Assembly (NCBI GenBank): GCA_947450475.1
Contig: CANFVK010000001.1
Location: 682,001 to 746,000 of the forward strand
Reading direction: 5' to 3'
DNA length: 64,000 bases
DNA from: Bacteriovoracaceae bacterium
Lineage (GTDB): Bacteria > Bdellovibrionota > Bacteriovoracia > Bacteriovoracales > Bacteriovoracaceae
The translations under genes and the position numbers were made by a program. The notes under the pieces are model-generated. The model had not been told where the DNA came from and ran no database searches. It saw only the letters and a list, made by a program, of their open reading frames with translations. Positions 34,286-42,566 of the stretch are shown here, one piece after another (within the stretch, counting starts at the first letter, position 1; each line of letters begins with the position of its first letter).

Positions 34286-35021
34286 ATCAAAAAATAAAGG
34301 CAAAAAAATTCTTGTTATCGATGATGAAAAACACATTGCTGAGGCGATTAAGTTAAACCTTAGGATGGTCGGCCATGAGGTTGTACTCGCCGTTAATGGT
34401 TTAGAGGGGTTGAATTGGTGGAATGAATTTAAGCCAGACTTAATCATCGTCGATCTTATGATGCCCGAGATTGACGGAGTTGGAGTTATTAAAGAAATTC
34501 GTAAGAGAGATTTAAAGATCCCCATTTTAGTAATTTCTGCTAAAGATCAGGTAAAGGAAAAAATTAAGTGCTTAAGCATGGGGGTTGATGATTATCTGTC
34601 TAAGCCTTTTGATTTAGATGAATTTCTTCTTAGGGTTGATCGATTACTAACGCGATCTGATTGGTCTCAATCAGATAAATTAACTACGCATTCAAAAGAA
34701 AATATGCCAATCCCACCCGAACTTTATGATTTCGGTGGAAATCACATTGATTTTAAAAATTTTAAAGCACAATCGTTAAATGGCAATCTTGAACTTACTC
34801 TTCAAGAAGTTAAAATATTAACTGTGTTTATTCTGAACCCTCAAATCGCGTTGTCGAGAGAAGAAATTTTAGAAAAAGCTTTAGGATATGACAGAGGGGT
34901 CTCTACTCGATCTCTAGATAATTTTATTGTTAGATTTCGTAAATATTTTGAAGAAGACCCAAAAAATCCTAAACATTTTAAGAGTGTTCGTTCAGTGGGC
35001 TATCTATTTGATCCTACATAA
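34278..35021 (+). CDS. OmpR-family response regulator
   Basis: 247 residues. Receiver ILVIDDEKHIAE with phospho-acceptor Asp in LIIVDLMMPEIDG and Lys in DYLSKPFDLDE; C-terminal winged helix with LTLQEVKILTVFI and RSLDNFIVRFRKYFE, ending SVRSVGYLF. It overlaps the kinase gene by eight bases. Targets are unknown; fabI, 63 bases downstream, is a candidate. Confidence 0.94.
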   Translation: MIESKNKGKKILVIDDEKHIAEAIKLNLRMVGHEVVLAVNGLEGLNWWNEFKPDLIIVDLMMPEIDGVGVIKEIRKRDLKIPILVISAKDQVKEKIKCLSMGVDDYLSKPFDLDEFLLRVDRLLTRSDWSQSDKLTTHSKENMPIPPELYDFGGNHIDFKNFKAQSLNGNLELTLQEVKILTVFILNPQIALSREEILEKALGYDRGVSTRSLDNFIVRFRKYFEEDPKNPKHFKSVRSVGYLFDPT

Positions 35022-35084
35022 CTATAGACATAAAACTATTATTAAATTAATGTTTTTATCATTTTTAACTTTTGGAGTTTTATT

Positions 35085-35864
35085 ATGAATCAGCAAATTG
35101 GTCTCTTGGCAGGTAAGAAGGCACTAATTCTTGGTGTGGCCAATGATATGTCGATCGCATGGGGAATTACCAAAGCCTTTAAGGATCAAGGAGCGAATGT
35201 TGCATTAACATATCTTAACGATAATTTGCTAAAGAGAGTCGAGCCCTTAGCAAGTGAAATTGGAGCAGATTTTATTTGCGAAATGGATGTGACAAATGAT
35301 GATCATTATTTAGAATTAAAGAGAACCATTGATTCAAAATGGGGTAAGTTTGACATATTAATTCATTCACTAGCTTTTGCTGATAAGACTGATTTGAAGG
35401 GAAGGTTCGTTGAAACTTCACGAGAGGGATTTAAAATGGCGTGTGATATATCTGCCTTTTCGTTAATAGGTCTATGTAATACTTTAAAAGATAATCTAAA
35501 TGATGATGCTTCTGTTATAGCAATGACCTATCATGGCTCAATAAAAGTTTTAAAGGGATACAATGTAATGGGTGTTGCAAAAGCAGCATTGGAAGCATCT
35601 ACAAGATATTTAGCCGATGATTTAGGGCCATCAAATATAAGAGTAAATTGTATTTCAGCTGGTCCAATTAGGACTTTGGCAGCTTCAGGTGTTCCTGGCT
35701 TAAAAGATTTTCTTAAAACGATCGAGGAAAAAGCACCACTAAGAAAGAATGTAACAACTGAGGATGTTGGTGGTACTGCCGTTTATTTAGCATCTCGATT
35801 GTCTCATGGCGTAACCGGTCAAATTCTATACGTTGATTCAGGCATAAATATTGTTGGCGCTTAA
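35085..35864 (+). CDS. fabI: Enoyl-[acyl-carrier-protein] reductase (NADH)
   Basis: 259 residues, standard for FabI. N-terminal GKKALILGVANDMSIAWGI is the divergent SDR nucleotide loop of FabI; the active site is YNVMGVAKAALEAS with the Tyr-x6-Lys pattern (counting the earlier Tyr in MTYHGSI); substrate loop AGPIRTLAASGV is also typical. It reduces the enoyl-ACP in each round of fatty-acid elongation. GGAG ribosome site. The stop shares four bases (TTAA) with the stop of convergent hemN. Confidence 0.96.
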   Translation: MNQQIGLLAGKKALILGVANDMSIAWGITKAFKDQGANVALTYLNDNLLKRVEPLASEIGADFICEMDVTNDDHYLELKRTIDSKWGKFDILIHSLAFADKTDLKGRFVETSREGFKMACDISAFSLIGLCNTLKDNLNDDASVIAMTYHGSIKVLKGYNVMGVAKAALEASTRYLADDLGPSNIRVNCISAGPIRTLAASGVPGLKDFLKTIEEKAPLRKNVTTEDVGGTAVYLASRLSHGVTGQILYVDSGINIVGA

Positions 35865-37132
35865 TTTTTGTGTCTTTCAATAGTTTGGCAAATATTCTTT
35901 AAGAAATATTTGCCAAATGGACTGACTACAAATTTATCATCTCGCAATTCAATTATTTTCTCTTCAATAAGAATCTTCATGCTTTCAAAATCTATTATCG
36001 ATTTCATTTCAAATTCCCCACGACAAACTATTTGCTCAAATTGTTTTTCGAGCTCTGCCTCCCTGTCTGTTCTCCAATGAGACTTTGCCAGAGAGCAGTT
36101 GTCATTAAAAATCGAGTCTAGATAACGGTCTAATAATTTTTCGTTTTGTTTTAATCCACCTGGTAAACTAGAAATGGCACTAACACCTAAGCCAATTAGT
36201 ACATTTGTTTGTTCAGAGTCAGTAAAGCCTGAAATATTACGACGAATTTTTTTTGAGTTTCTAGAAATCGCAAGTGTAGAATTTCCTTTAACGTAATGGC
36301 CCATACCTAAATAAATATATTCATTTTTTTTCGTAATTTCTTTGTCTAAGGAGATCATCAAGGTGTGCATTGCCTCTCTGGTGATTTCAAGAGGGGAATT
36401 ATTTGCCCAAGGGGTTTTTGCAAGAGGGTAAGTAGCAATTGATGTTGGAGAAAGAGTGAGTATTTTTTTGATCGAAATTTCTAGTGATTCTGTTGTTTGA
36501 CCGTTAAGACCATATATTAAATCAAAGTTAAATTGCTTTAAATCAAAAGAAAGAATAAGTTTTATAAAATTTTCTAATTTTTCAAAACTAAAATCTCTGT
36601 TGGCTTCTTTCAACACTGATTGATTAACGTCTTGAACTCCGATAGATAAATTATTAAATTTATATTTAGCTAGTAAGGTTATTAATTCAGTTGTTGTTTT
36701 TCTTGGATCTAGCTCTATAGTAGAGTGAGTTTCTTCATTTATGTTAAATTCCTGGAGTAGTGCTTCGAGATCTACAGGTTTTAAAAAATTTGGTGATCCG
36801 CCTCCAATGTAGATGGAATTAATTTTTATATCAGAACCAACTAGGTTTTTGTAACTTGCCCATTCTTTTCTAAGTGCATTAATGTACGTTTCTACTTCAG
36901 TGTAATTTTTTGTGATGCGAATATTACATCCACAAAATGTACATAGTGAATCACAGAAAGGTATGTGAATATAAAGATCGACACCCTTTTCTTTTGAATA
37001 AGATTGCACGAATAAGTTCCACCATTGGGATACATTTAGATCGTTCTTCCAAAAAGTGTGTAGGGGATAATAAGTGTAACGACCACCTGGGAAGTTGAGT
37101 TTGTTTAATGAAGAAAGTAGCTTTTTGTACAT
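35861..37132 (-). CDS. hemN: Oxygen-independent coproporphyrinogen III oxidase (radical SAM)
   Basis: 423 residues. The N-terminal GGRYTYYPLHTFW corresponds to the substrate-binding RYTSYP of HemN. The cluster motif is HIPFCDSLCTFCGCN, the HemN form C-x3-C-x2-C-x-C. Further marks are YIGGGSPNFLKP, LSIGVQDVNQSVL and FDLIYGLNGQT. It decarboxylates coproporphyrinogen III anaerobically to protoporphyrinogen. It is the last gene of the heme operon, two bases after hemE. Slightly shorter than E. coli HemN (457). A 13-bp inverted repeat lies in its last codons. Confidence 0.93.
   Translation of the reverse strand: MYKKLLSSLNKLNFPGGRYTYYPLHTFWKNDLNVSQWWNLFVQSYSKEKGVDLYIHIPFCDSLCTFCGCNIRITKNYTEVETYINALRKEWASYKNLVGSDIKINSIYIGGGSPNFLKPVDLEALLQEFNINEETHSTIELDPRKTTTELITLLAKYKFNNLSIGVQDVNQSVLKEANRDFSFEKLENFIKLILSFDLKQFNFDLIYGLNGQTTESLEISIKKILTLSPTSIATYPLAKTPWANNSPLEITREAMHTLMISLDKEITKKNEYIYLGMGHYVKGNSTLAISRNSKKIRRNISGFTDSEQTNVLIGLGVSAISSLPGGLKQNEKLLDRYLDSIFNDNCSLAKSHWRTDREAELEKQFEQIVCRGEFEMKSIIDFESMKILIEEKIIELRDDKFVVSPFGKYFLKNICQTIERHKN
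35884..35917. terminator. 13-bp inverted repeat at the fabI/hemN tail-to-tail junction
   Basis: TTTGGCAAATATT at 35884-35896 and AATATTTGCCAAA at 35905-35917 are perfect complements with an eight-base loop. The hairpin lies 20 bases past the fabI stop and within the 3' end of hemN coding sequence. It lacks a clear U-run, so it may act as a terminator of fabI with help, or as an mRNA 3' stabiliser. Confidence 0.5.
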
Positions 37133-37134
37133 CT

Positions 37135-38178
37135 TTAATAAATAAATGTCTTATGAATATACTCAACCGCTAAACGAACATTTTCTTCGGGGGTATGTTG
37201 GAGTACCCCGTGACCTAATCCACATATATAATGATTCAGTGGTAAGTTCGAATCGTTTATTTCATTCCAGAATTGAGATAATTTCTTTTCTAAAATTTGC
37301 CAATCATAATGCAAGTAACTTGGATCGATGTTTCCTTGTATCATATAGTCTTTACCAAGGCTTTTTAAAGCATCTTTAAGAGATAATCTCCAATCAATTC
37401 CCAAAACATCTATATTATCATCTTCTAATGCTTCTAAGTATTGTATGTGGGTTAGTTTGGAATAATAAATTATTTTTTTTGATGGATTGATTTTTTTAAA
37501 TTCTGAAGTCAGAGTTTTAATTACTGGTATGATAAATTCTTTAAAATCTAACATTGCTAATTCGCCAACTGCAGTATCGAATAAACAAATTGCGTCTGCA
37601 CCTCCATTGGCTTGCATGTTCATTTCACTTAAAAGTTCAGGGAGCAATATTTCACAAAATCCTTTAAAACGTCCGTCATAAAAACCACGCTTTGAGTTTG
37701 TCAAATTACCTGAATGTGAGCCCTCTACTGAATACGTATATAGCGTAAAAGGAGCTCCTACAAATCCGAGGAGTGACTTACTCAAAGGAAGTTCTTTTTT
37801 TAATAATTCAGTGGCTTCTTTTTGAAAATTGTAAAAGCTTTTGGATGGTTGAGTGATTTGGCATTTTTTCAAATCATTTAAGGTTTCAATTTTAAATTTT
37901 AGTGTCGGAGGTCCACTTTCATAAGAAAGTCCCATTCCTAATTGTTCGAGGGGAAATAGTAAATCCGAAAATAAAATTGCAGCATCAAAATTGAAATCTC
38001 TTATCGGACCCATTGTAACTTCGCAAGCAATGCTTGGATTTTTACACATAGTCATAAAATCTGATTTTTGTTTAATTTTTTGATAATGTGAGTGGTAACG
38101 TCCCGCTTGCCTCATAAACCAAACAGGTACTTGTGTTTTTCCTTCATCATTTTTGTTTCTATCATTAAATAATCCCAT
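37135..38178 (-). CDS. hemE: Uroporphyrinogen decarboxylase
   Basis: 347 residues. Signature 1 VPVWFMRQAGRYHSHYQ near the N-terminus contains the substrate-binding Arg residues; FDAAILFSDLLFPLEQLGMGL contains the conserved Asp; GFVGAPFTLYTYSVEG is signature 2; the end has NHYICGLGHGVLQHTPEENV. It converts uroporphyrinogen III to coproporphyrinogen III. It starts two bases after the response regulator stop and is followed by hemN, giving consecutive pathway steps in one operon. Confidence 0.96.
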   Translation of the reverse strand: MGLFNDRNKNDEGKTQVPVWFMRQAGRYHSHYQKIKQKSDFMTMCKNPSIACEVTMGPIRDFNFDAAILFSDLLFPLEQLGMGLSYESGPPTLKFKIETLNDLKKCQITQPSKSFYNFQKEATELLKKELPLSKSLLGFVGAPFTLYTYSVEGSHSGNLTNSKRGFYDGRFKGFCEILLPELLSEMNMQANGGADAICLFDTAVGELAMLDFKEFIIPVIKTLTSEFKKINPSKKIIYYSKLTHIQYLEALEDDNIDVLGIDWRLSLKDALKSLGKDYMIQGNIDPSYLHYDWQILEKKLSQFWNEINDSNLPLNHYICGLGHGVLQHTPEENVRLAVEYIHKTFIY

Positions 38179-38180
38179 TC

Positions 38181-38873
38181 TTAATCCTTATTTATAATTA
38201 ATTTATAACCAATACTTCTTATGCTTTGGATTTCGATGCTTTTTTGATTATCACTTTCGCACCACTTTCTGATTGATACAATGTAATTATCAACTGTTCG
38301 ATTTGATGGAAACTTATCTTCACCCCAGATTTCTTTTATAATTTCGTCTCTTTCTACTGCTTGATTTTTTCGTTTGTAAAGGAACTCCAAGATTGCACAT
38401 TCTTTTTGAGAAAGCGGGATTATTTTTTTATCTGCATCCATGACTTCATATTTTTTAAACCAGATTTTTAATGGTCCATGGACTATTTCATCTGGGTGTT
38501 TTTCGAATGTTTCATTGTTTTTTAAAATTCTTTCTAATCGTATGATAAGTTCCTTTAATGCGAATGGTTTTGTTATGTAATCTTCAGCACCTATTTCTAA
38601 TGCTTCAACTTTAATTTCAGGATCATTTAATGCAGAAAGAAAAAGTAAGTTAAAATCTTTTCTGATTTTCTTAAACTCTTTGGCGAGTGCAATACCACTA
38701 ATGTCTGGCAAGCCAATGTCCATTAACACGAGCTCCGGTTTCATAGATTTAAAATAATTTTTGGCGATTGAGCCATTTTTTGCCCAAAAGCATTTATGAC
38801 CGATAGTGGTAAGATACTCTTCTAAAGTGCTGCCTAGATTTTCTTCATCTTCAACAATTAGAATACTAAGCAT
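38181..38873 (-). CDS. OmpR-family response regulator inside the heme operon
   Basis: 230 residues from the ATG at 38873, which overlaps the kinase stop by eight bases and is preceded by TGAGG; a longer frame starts at 38900. Receiver LSILIVEDEENLG with phospho-Asp in LVLMDIGLPDISG and Lys in DYITKPFALKE. C-terminal winged helix with IPLSQKECAILEFL and RTVDNYIVSIRKW, ending SIRSIGYKLI. Its place between the kinase gene and hemE is unusual for a heme cluster and suggests that it controls heme synthesis or responds to it. Confidence 0.93.
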   Translation of the reverse strand: MLSILIVEDEENLGSTLEEYLTTIGHKCFWAKNGSIAKNYFKSMKPELVLMDIGLPDISGIALAKEFKKIRKDFNLLFLSALNDPEIKVEALEIGAEDYITKPFALKELIIRLERILKNNETFEKHPDEIVHGPLKIWFKKYEVMDADKKIIPLSQKECAILEFLYKRKNQAVERDEIIKEIWGEDKFPSNRTVDNYIVSIRKWCESDNQKSIEIQSIRSIGYKLIINKD

Positions 38874-39768
38874 TCTCAACCTCATTAGTTTGAAATACAA
38901 GCTCGAAAATTAATTTGCTGTCACCTTGAATAAGCAGCTTGCCTTTCATTTTTCTCATAAGTTTTTCGCTCAGATATAATCCTATGCCTGAACCTTTTGT
39001 TGAATTATGCTTATAAAAAAGTGTTCCTAATTTTGATTTTTCTCCAAAGAAATTTCCTTCATCCCGATATGTTAGAATTATAGATTTTTGCAACTGCTTT
39101 ATTCCAATAGTTACTTTTTGGGAGTTTGTGTGGACTCGGGTATTTTCTAAAAGATTCTTCATAACTAATTCCAATGCAAAAATATCTGCCATAATAGAAA
39201 TTTCCTGGTTCATTGTTTCAATTTGAACTTGAAATGGAGGAGCTATTTTTTTTATCGTACTTTTTATAAAAGGAATAAGTTTTAGACTTGATAAGTTAAG
39301 TTCACCACCTCTTTCTATCCTAGAAAGCTGTAGAATTTGATCCATCTGATTTTCTAGCTTGTTTGTATCTTCAATTAATCGATTACTTAATTTAATTAAA
39401 GAATCATCTTTTTTTGATTTTAAAGTTTCATCTATGACTTCACTTTGCAACCTTATGCTCGCCAGAGGCGTTTTAAGCTCATGAGTGAGTGATGCAAAAA
39501 AAGCCTGCAATGATTTTGTTTTTTTTAAATCTTGAAGATAAAGCATAAGAAGTGAAGATGATATTAGAAATAATAGAATGATAAAGCTTCCACCTTCCCA
39601 AATGATCATTTTAGTCATTTTTAATCGGTCAATATGTGATAAAATATTTTCAAAATTAAAAATTAAATAAATCCACCAAGCTCCGATTGATAGTAAGACC
39701 AATGCCCATACCAAGGATAGTATAAGAAGAAGTCGAGATGATTGATTGAGACGGTTAGTAATTTTCAT
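38866..39768 (-). CDS. Sensor histidine kinase inside the heme operon
   Basis: 300 residues. Two transmembrane segments (about 11-35 and 57-75) separated by a loop of about 20 residues, the pattern of intramembrane-sensing kinases. HisKA: FFASLTHELKTPLASIR. N box: VMKNLLENTRVHTNS. The G1 region is atypical, YRDEGNFFGE, where DxGxG is expected, while the G2 box GSGIGLYLSEKLM is intact. It starts three bases after hemL. It may sense heme, a porphyrin or redox state in the membrane; that is inference from the operon. Confidence 0.9.
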   Translation of the reverse strand: MKITNRLNQSSRLLLILSLVWALVLLSIGAWWIYLIFNFENILSHIDRLKMTKMIIWEGGSFIILLFLISSSLLMLYLQDLKKTKSLQAFFASLTHELKTPLASIRLQSEVIDETLKSKKDDSLIKLSNRLIEDTNKLENQMDQILQLSRIERGGELNLSSLKLIPFIKSTIKKIAPPFQVQIETMNQEISIMADIFALELVMKNLLENTRVHTNSQKVTIGIKQLQKSIILTYRDEGNFFGEKSKLGTLFYKHNSTKGSGIGLYLSEKLMRKMKGKLLIQGDSKLIFELVFQTNEVENA

Positions 39769-39771
39769 TTC

Positions 39772-41058
39772 TTATTGAATTCTATGCTCAAGCCTATGCT
39801 CTAAATCTCTAATCACTTCATCATTATGTGCCAGGCTTATAAAGCCTACTTCATAGGCATTTGGAGCTAAGTAAATACCGCGATTGAGTAGTTCTTCGAA
39901 CAATTTATTAAATCCTTCAGTAATATCTGATGGAATATCTGATAGTTTTCGTACTTCATCTTTTGGTACAATCCAAAATAAGGAAGCAAAGTGAAGAACT
40001 TTGAATTGAGAAAACTGCCCATCGTTAAAATGAATCATCCAGTTTGCTAGCAAGTCGACTATTTTTTTTGTTTGAATTCCAAGTGTCTCGTAAGATTTTT
40101 TGTTCATTTGCTTTAAAGTCATCAATCCACCAACCATCGCAAGTGGGTTGGCGCTGAGTGTCCCAGCTTGATAAACATTTCCAATAGGGGCTAAATGCTC
40201 CATGATAAATTTTGAGGCGCCAATTGCGCCAACGGGTAAACCTCCACCAATAATTTTGCCGTAAGTTACTATATCTGGATTTATTCCAGTAATTTCGGCC
40301 ATACCTCCAAATGCCACTCTGAAACCAGAAATGACTTCATCAAAAATTAAAAGTGCACAGGTCTGATCACAGATCTCTCTTAGAAAATGTAAAAATTCTT
40401 TAGGTTGAATTAAAAGTCCATTGTTTGCCGGGAGTGGCTCAATGATGATGGCCGCAATTTGATCTTTGTAATCTTTAAAACACTGCTTAACACCTTCGAT
40501 ATCACCAAGTTCTAGGATAAGAGTGTCCTGAGCGACTCCTTCTGGAACTCCTCCCGATGAAGCTTCAGCAGTACCTGCAAGTCCAGAACCTGCCTTAATA
40601 AGCATGGAATCAACATGACCGTGGTAGCAACCATTAAATTTTATTACTTTGTTTCTTTTGGTTACACCTCTTGCAAGCCTCAAAGCCGTCATAACAGCTT
40701 CCGTTCCGGAATTTACAAATCTTATTTGCTGAACATGTGGAAGATTTTTAAGTAAATAATCTACTAACTCTAGCGAATAGGGCTCGCAAGCTCCAAAACT
40801 CCAACCACGCTTAAGTGCTTCATGTAGAGCTTCTTCAACGATTGAATTTTTGTGGCCTAAAATCAATGGTCCAAAACTCATGCAGAAATCGATATATTCT
40901 TTTTGATCAACATCGTATATATATGCACCATTTGCTTTTTCAAAAAAACGTGGAGTCGTATGAAGTCCTTTAAAGCTTCGTACAGGAGAGTGTACCCCTC
41001 CAGGAACTAATTCTTTGGATTTTCTAAAAAGTTCTTTTTGCTTATCTATTTCACTCAT
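39772..41058 (-). CDS. hemL: Glutamate-1-semialdehyde 2,1-aminomutase
   Basis: 428 residues from the ATG at 41058, which overlaps the hemC-hemD stop as ATGA; a TTG 12 bases upstream is less likely. Motifs: LVPGGVHSPVRSF at the N-terminus, FVNSGTEAVMTALRLARG, NGCYHGHVDSML, IFDEVISGFRVA and the PLP lysine in TYGKIIGGGLPVGAIG. It converts glutamate-1-semialdehyde to 5-aminolevulinate, the second step of the C5 pathway. Full length. Confidence 0.97.
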   Translation of the reverse strand: MSEIDKQKELFRKSKELVPGGVHSPVRSFKGLHTTPRFFEKANGAYIYDVDQKEYIDFCMSFGPLILGHKNSIVEEALHEALKRGWSFGACEPYSLELVDYLLKNLPHVQQIRFVNSGTEAVMTALRLARGVTKRNKVIKFNGCYHGHVDSMLIKAGSGLAGTAEASSGGVPEGVAQDTLILELGDIEGVKQCFKDYKDQIAAIIIEPLPANNGLLIQPKEFLHFLREICDQTCALLIFDEVISGFRVAFGGMAEITGINPDIVTYGKIIGGGLPVGAIGASKFIMEHLAPIGNVYQAGTLSANPLAMVGGLMTLKQMNKKSYETLGIQTKKIVDLLANWMIHFNDGQFSQFKVLHFASLFWIVPKDEVRKLSDIPSDITEGFNKLFEELLNRGIYLAPNAYEVGFISLAHNDEVIRDLEHRLEHRIQ

Positions 41059-42566
41059 ATTTTCACCCAATTATTAAATTCGTCCATACTTGCGAACGCA
41101 ATGACATTGATATTATTTTCTTTAAATTGTTTGTATGTTTTGCCTAATCCACATGCATGGATTCTATTTTTTATTTGAGGGAATACTTCAATGTACATTT
41201 GATATTGCGGAAAACTTGTCCAAAAGAAAACTTCGATGGAATTTATTTTATTTTTAAATGATTCAGACAAATTTTCGTTCAGGATGCGCTCGTAGCAGCC
41301 TTGGACAAATCCAATTGATGATTGTGCATTTTTATTTGATAGAACAATTAATTCACCTTCGGTATCGATCATCATTGATAGGACCTGAGACGAACGTAGA
41401 AGGGCGAGTTCTTCATCTCCACGTGCATCTGCAGTTCCGTTTACCCAGTATCCTTTTTTTGCCAAGTCCTTCATTGATTTAATTCCAGCTGTCCAAAGAG
41501 ATAAATGTTTTGAATTTATCGAAGAGTAGCAATATTTGGATGTCACATATATGTGAGAGTTATCTTTGATCTTTGCAGGATTTTCTTTTTTTATAACCAA
41601 CTCGTCATCGGGAAGATGCCCACTAAAAACTTTTGGGGGATTGGTCAAAAGGGGAAGTGGTCTTCCTTCGAGTTCTGATTTTACAATTTTATTGCCTTCA
41701 ATTTCACCAAGATGAGTATGGATAAAAAACTGTTGTATTTTTTTTACATTGATTCCAACCGCTAAATGGCATCCTCCACCATATCGGTTAAAGGCAACTC
41801 TTTCTCTTGAGACTTCTTCTTGAGTTGTAATATCATTAACTAATTTTAATTTTTCTAATAATTCTCCACCGTCATTTCTTTTCTCAACGCATTCTAAAGC
41901 CAAGGCTCCTTGGGAGGCAGAAGATGGAAACGCCGATTGTGGCAGAATCATAAAAGTCATACCATCTAATAAAGGTGTTAATTCTTTTTTGGAGGTTTCA
42001 CTTTTAGAAAGTCTTTCAATTCCTGCAAGTGCGACGACTATGGCGTCATATTCTCCAGAAACTAATTTACTAATTCGTGTATTAACATTTCCTCTCAACA
42101 TTTTTGGCACTATTTTAAGTTGAGCACCTTGTGGTAGAAACTCGCTTAAATTATTTTGAAGGTTAATCATTCTTCTAGGTGAACTAGTGCCTACACTTAA
42201 ATCATTTTTTGTTGCAAGATTTTGAACAGTTTCTTTTTTGATTAATAAAATATCATGCGCAAAAGTTCTTTTAGTTATTGCAGCAAGTTTAAGTCCTTCA
42301 GGTCTTACTGATCCAAGGTCCTTGTAGGAATGAACTACAAGGTCTACTTTTCCGTCCAATAATGCCTCATCAAGCTCTTTTGTGAAAAAGTCTTTTCCAT
42401 CAAGTTGCCATAAGGGAGCATTCGTAATGATATCACCCTGAGTTTTAAATAATACCAACTCAAAGCTATCTCCAGTTAATCTTTCCAATTCTGCTTTTAC
42501 TTGATTACATTGAGTAACTGCGAGCAAACTTCCCCGGGTGCCAATTTTGTATGTTCTTTTAGGCAA
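41055..42566 (-). CDS. hemC: Porphobilinogen deaminase fused to a uroporphyrinogen-III synthase-like domain
   Basis: 503 residues from a TTG at 42566. Residues 1-300 are HemC: KIGTRGSLLAVTQCNQV, VHSYKDLGS, GTSSPRR, and YGGGCHLAVGIN with the Cys that holds the dipyrromethane cofactor. Residues 320-503 resemble HemD: alternating alpha/beta with FVQGCYERIL, EVFFWTSFPQYQMY and the terminal HACGLGKTYKQFKENNINVIAFASMDEF pattern. The fusion would join two consecutive steps. The TTG start is supported by GGGAGGAG seven bases upstream and overlaps hemA by eight bases. Confidence 0.88.
   Translation of the reverse strand: MPKRTYKIGTRGSLLAVTQCNQVKAELERLTGDSFELVLFKTQGDIITNAPLWQLDGKDFFTKELDEALLDGKVDLVVHSYKDLGSVRPEGLKLAAITKRTFAHDILLIKKETVQNLATKNDLSVGTSSPRRMINLQNNLSEFLPQGAQLKIVPKMLRGNVNTRISKLVSGEYDAIVVALAGIERLSKSETSKKELTPLLDGMTFMILPQSAFPSSASQGALALECVEKRNDGGELLEKLKLVNDITTQEEVSRERVAFNRYGGGCHLAVGINVKKIQQFFIHTHLGEIEGNKIVKSELEGRPLPLLTNPPKVFSGHLPDDELVIKKENPAKIKDNSHIYVTSKYCYSSINSKHLSLWTAGIKSMKDLAKKGYWVNGTADARGDEELALLRSSQVLSMMIDTEGELIVLSNKNAQSSIGFVQGCYERILNENLSESFKNKINSIEVFFWTSFPQYQMYIEVFPQIKNRIHACGLGKTYKQFKENNINVIAFASMDEFNNWVKI

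Noticed and set aside
37225..37260. TTCGAATC string recalling a tRNA T-loop
   Set aside because: It is inside hemE coding sequence and no acceptor or anticodon stem can be drawn around it.
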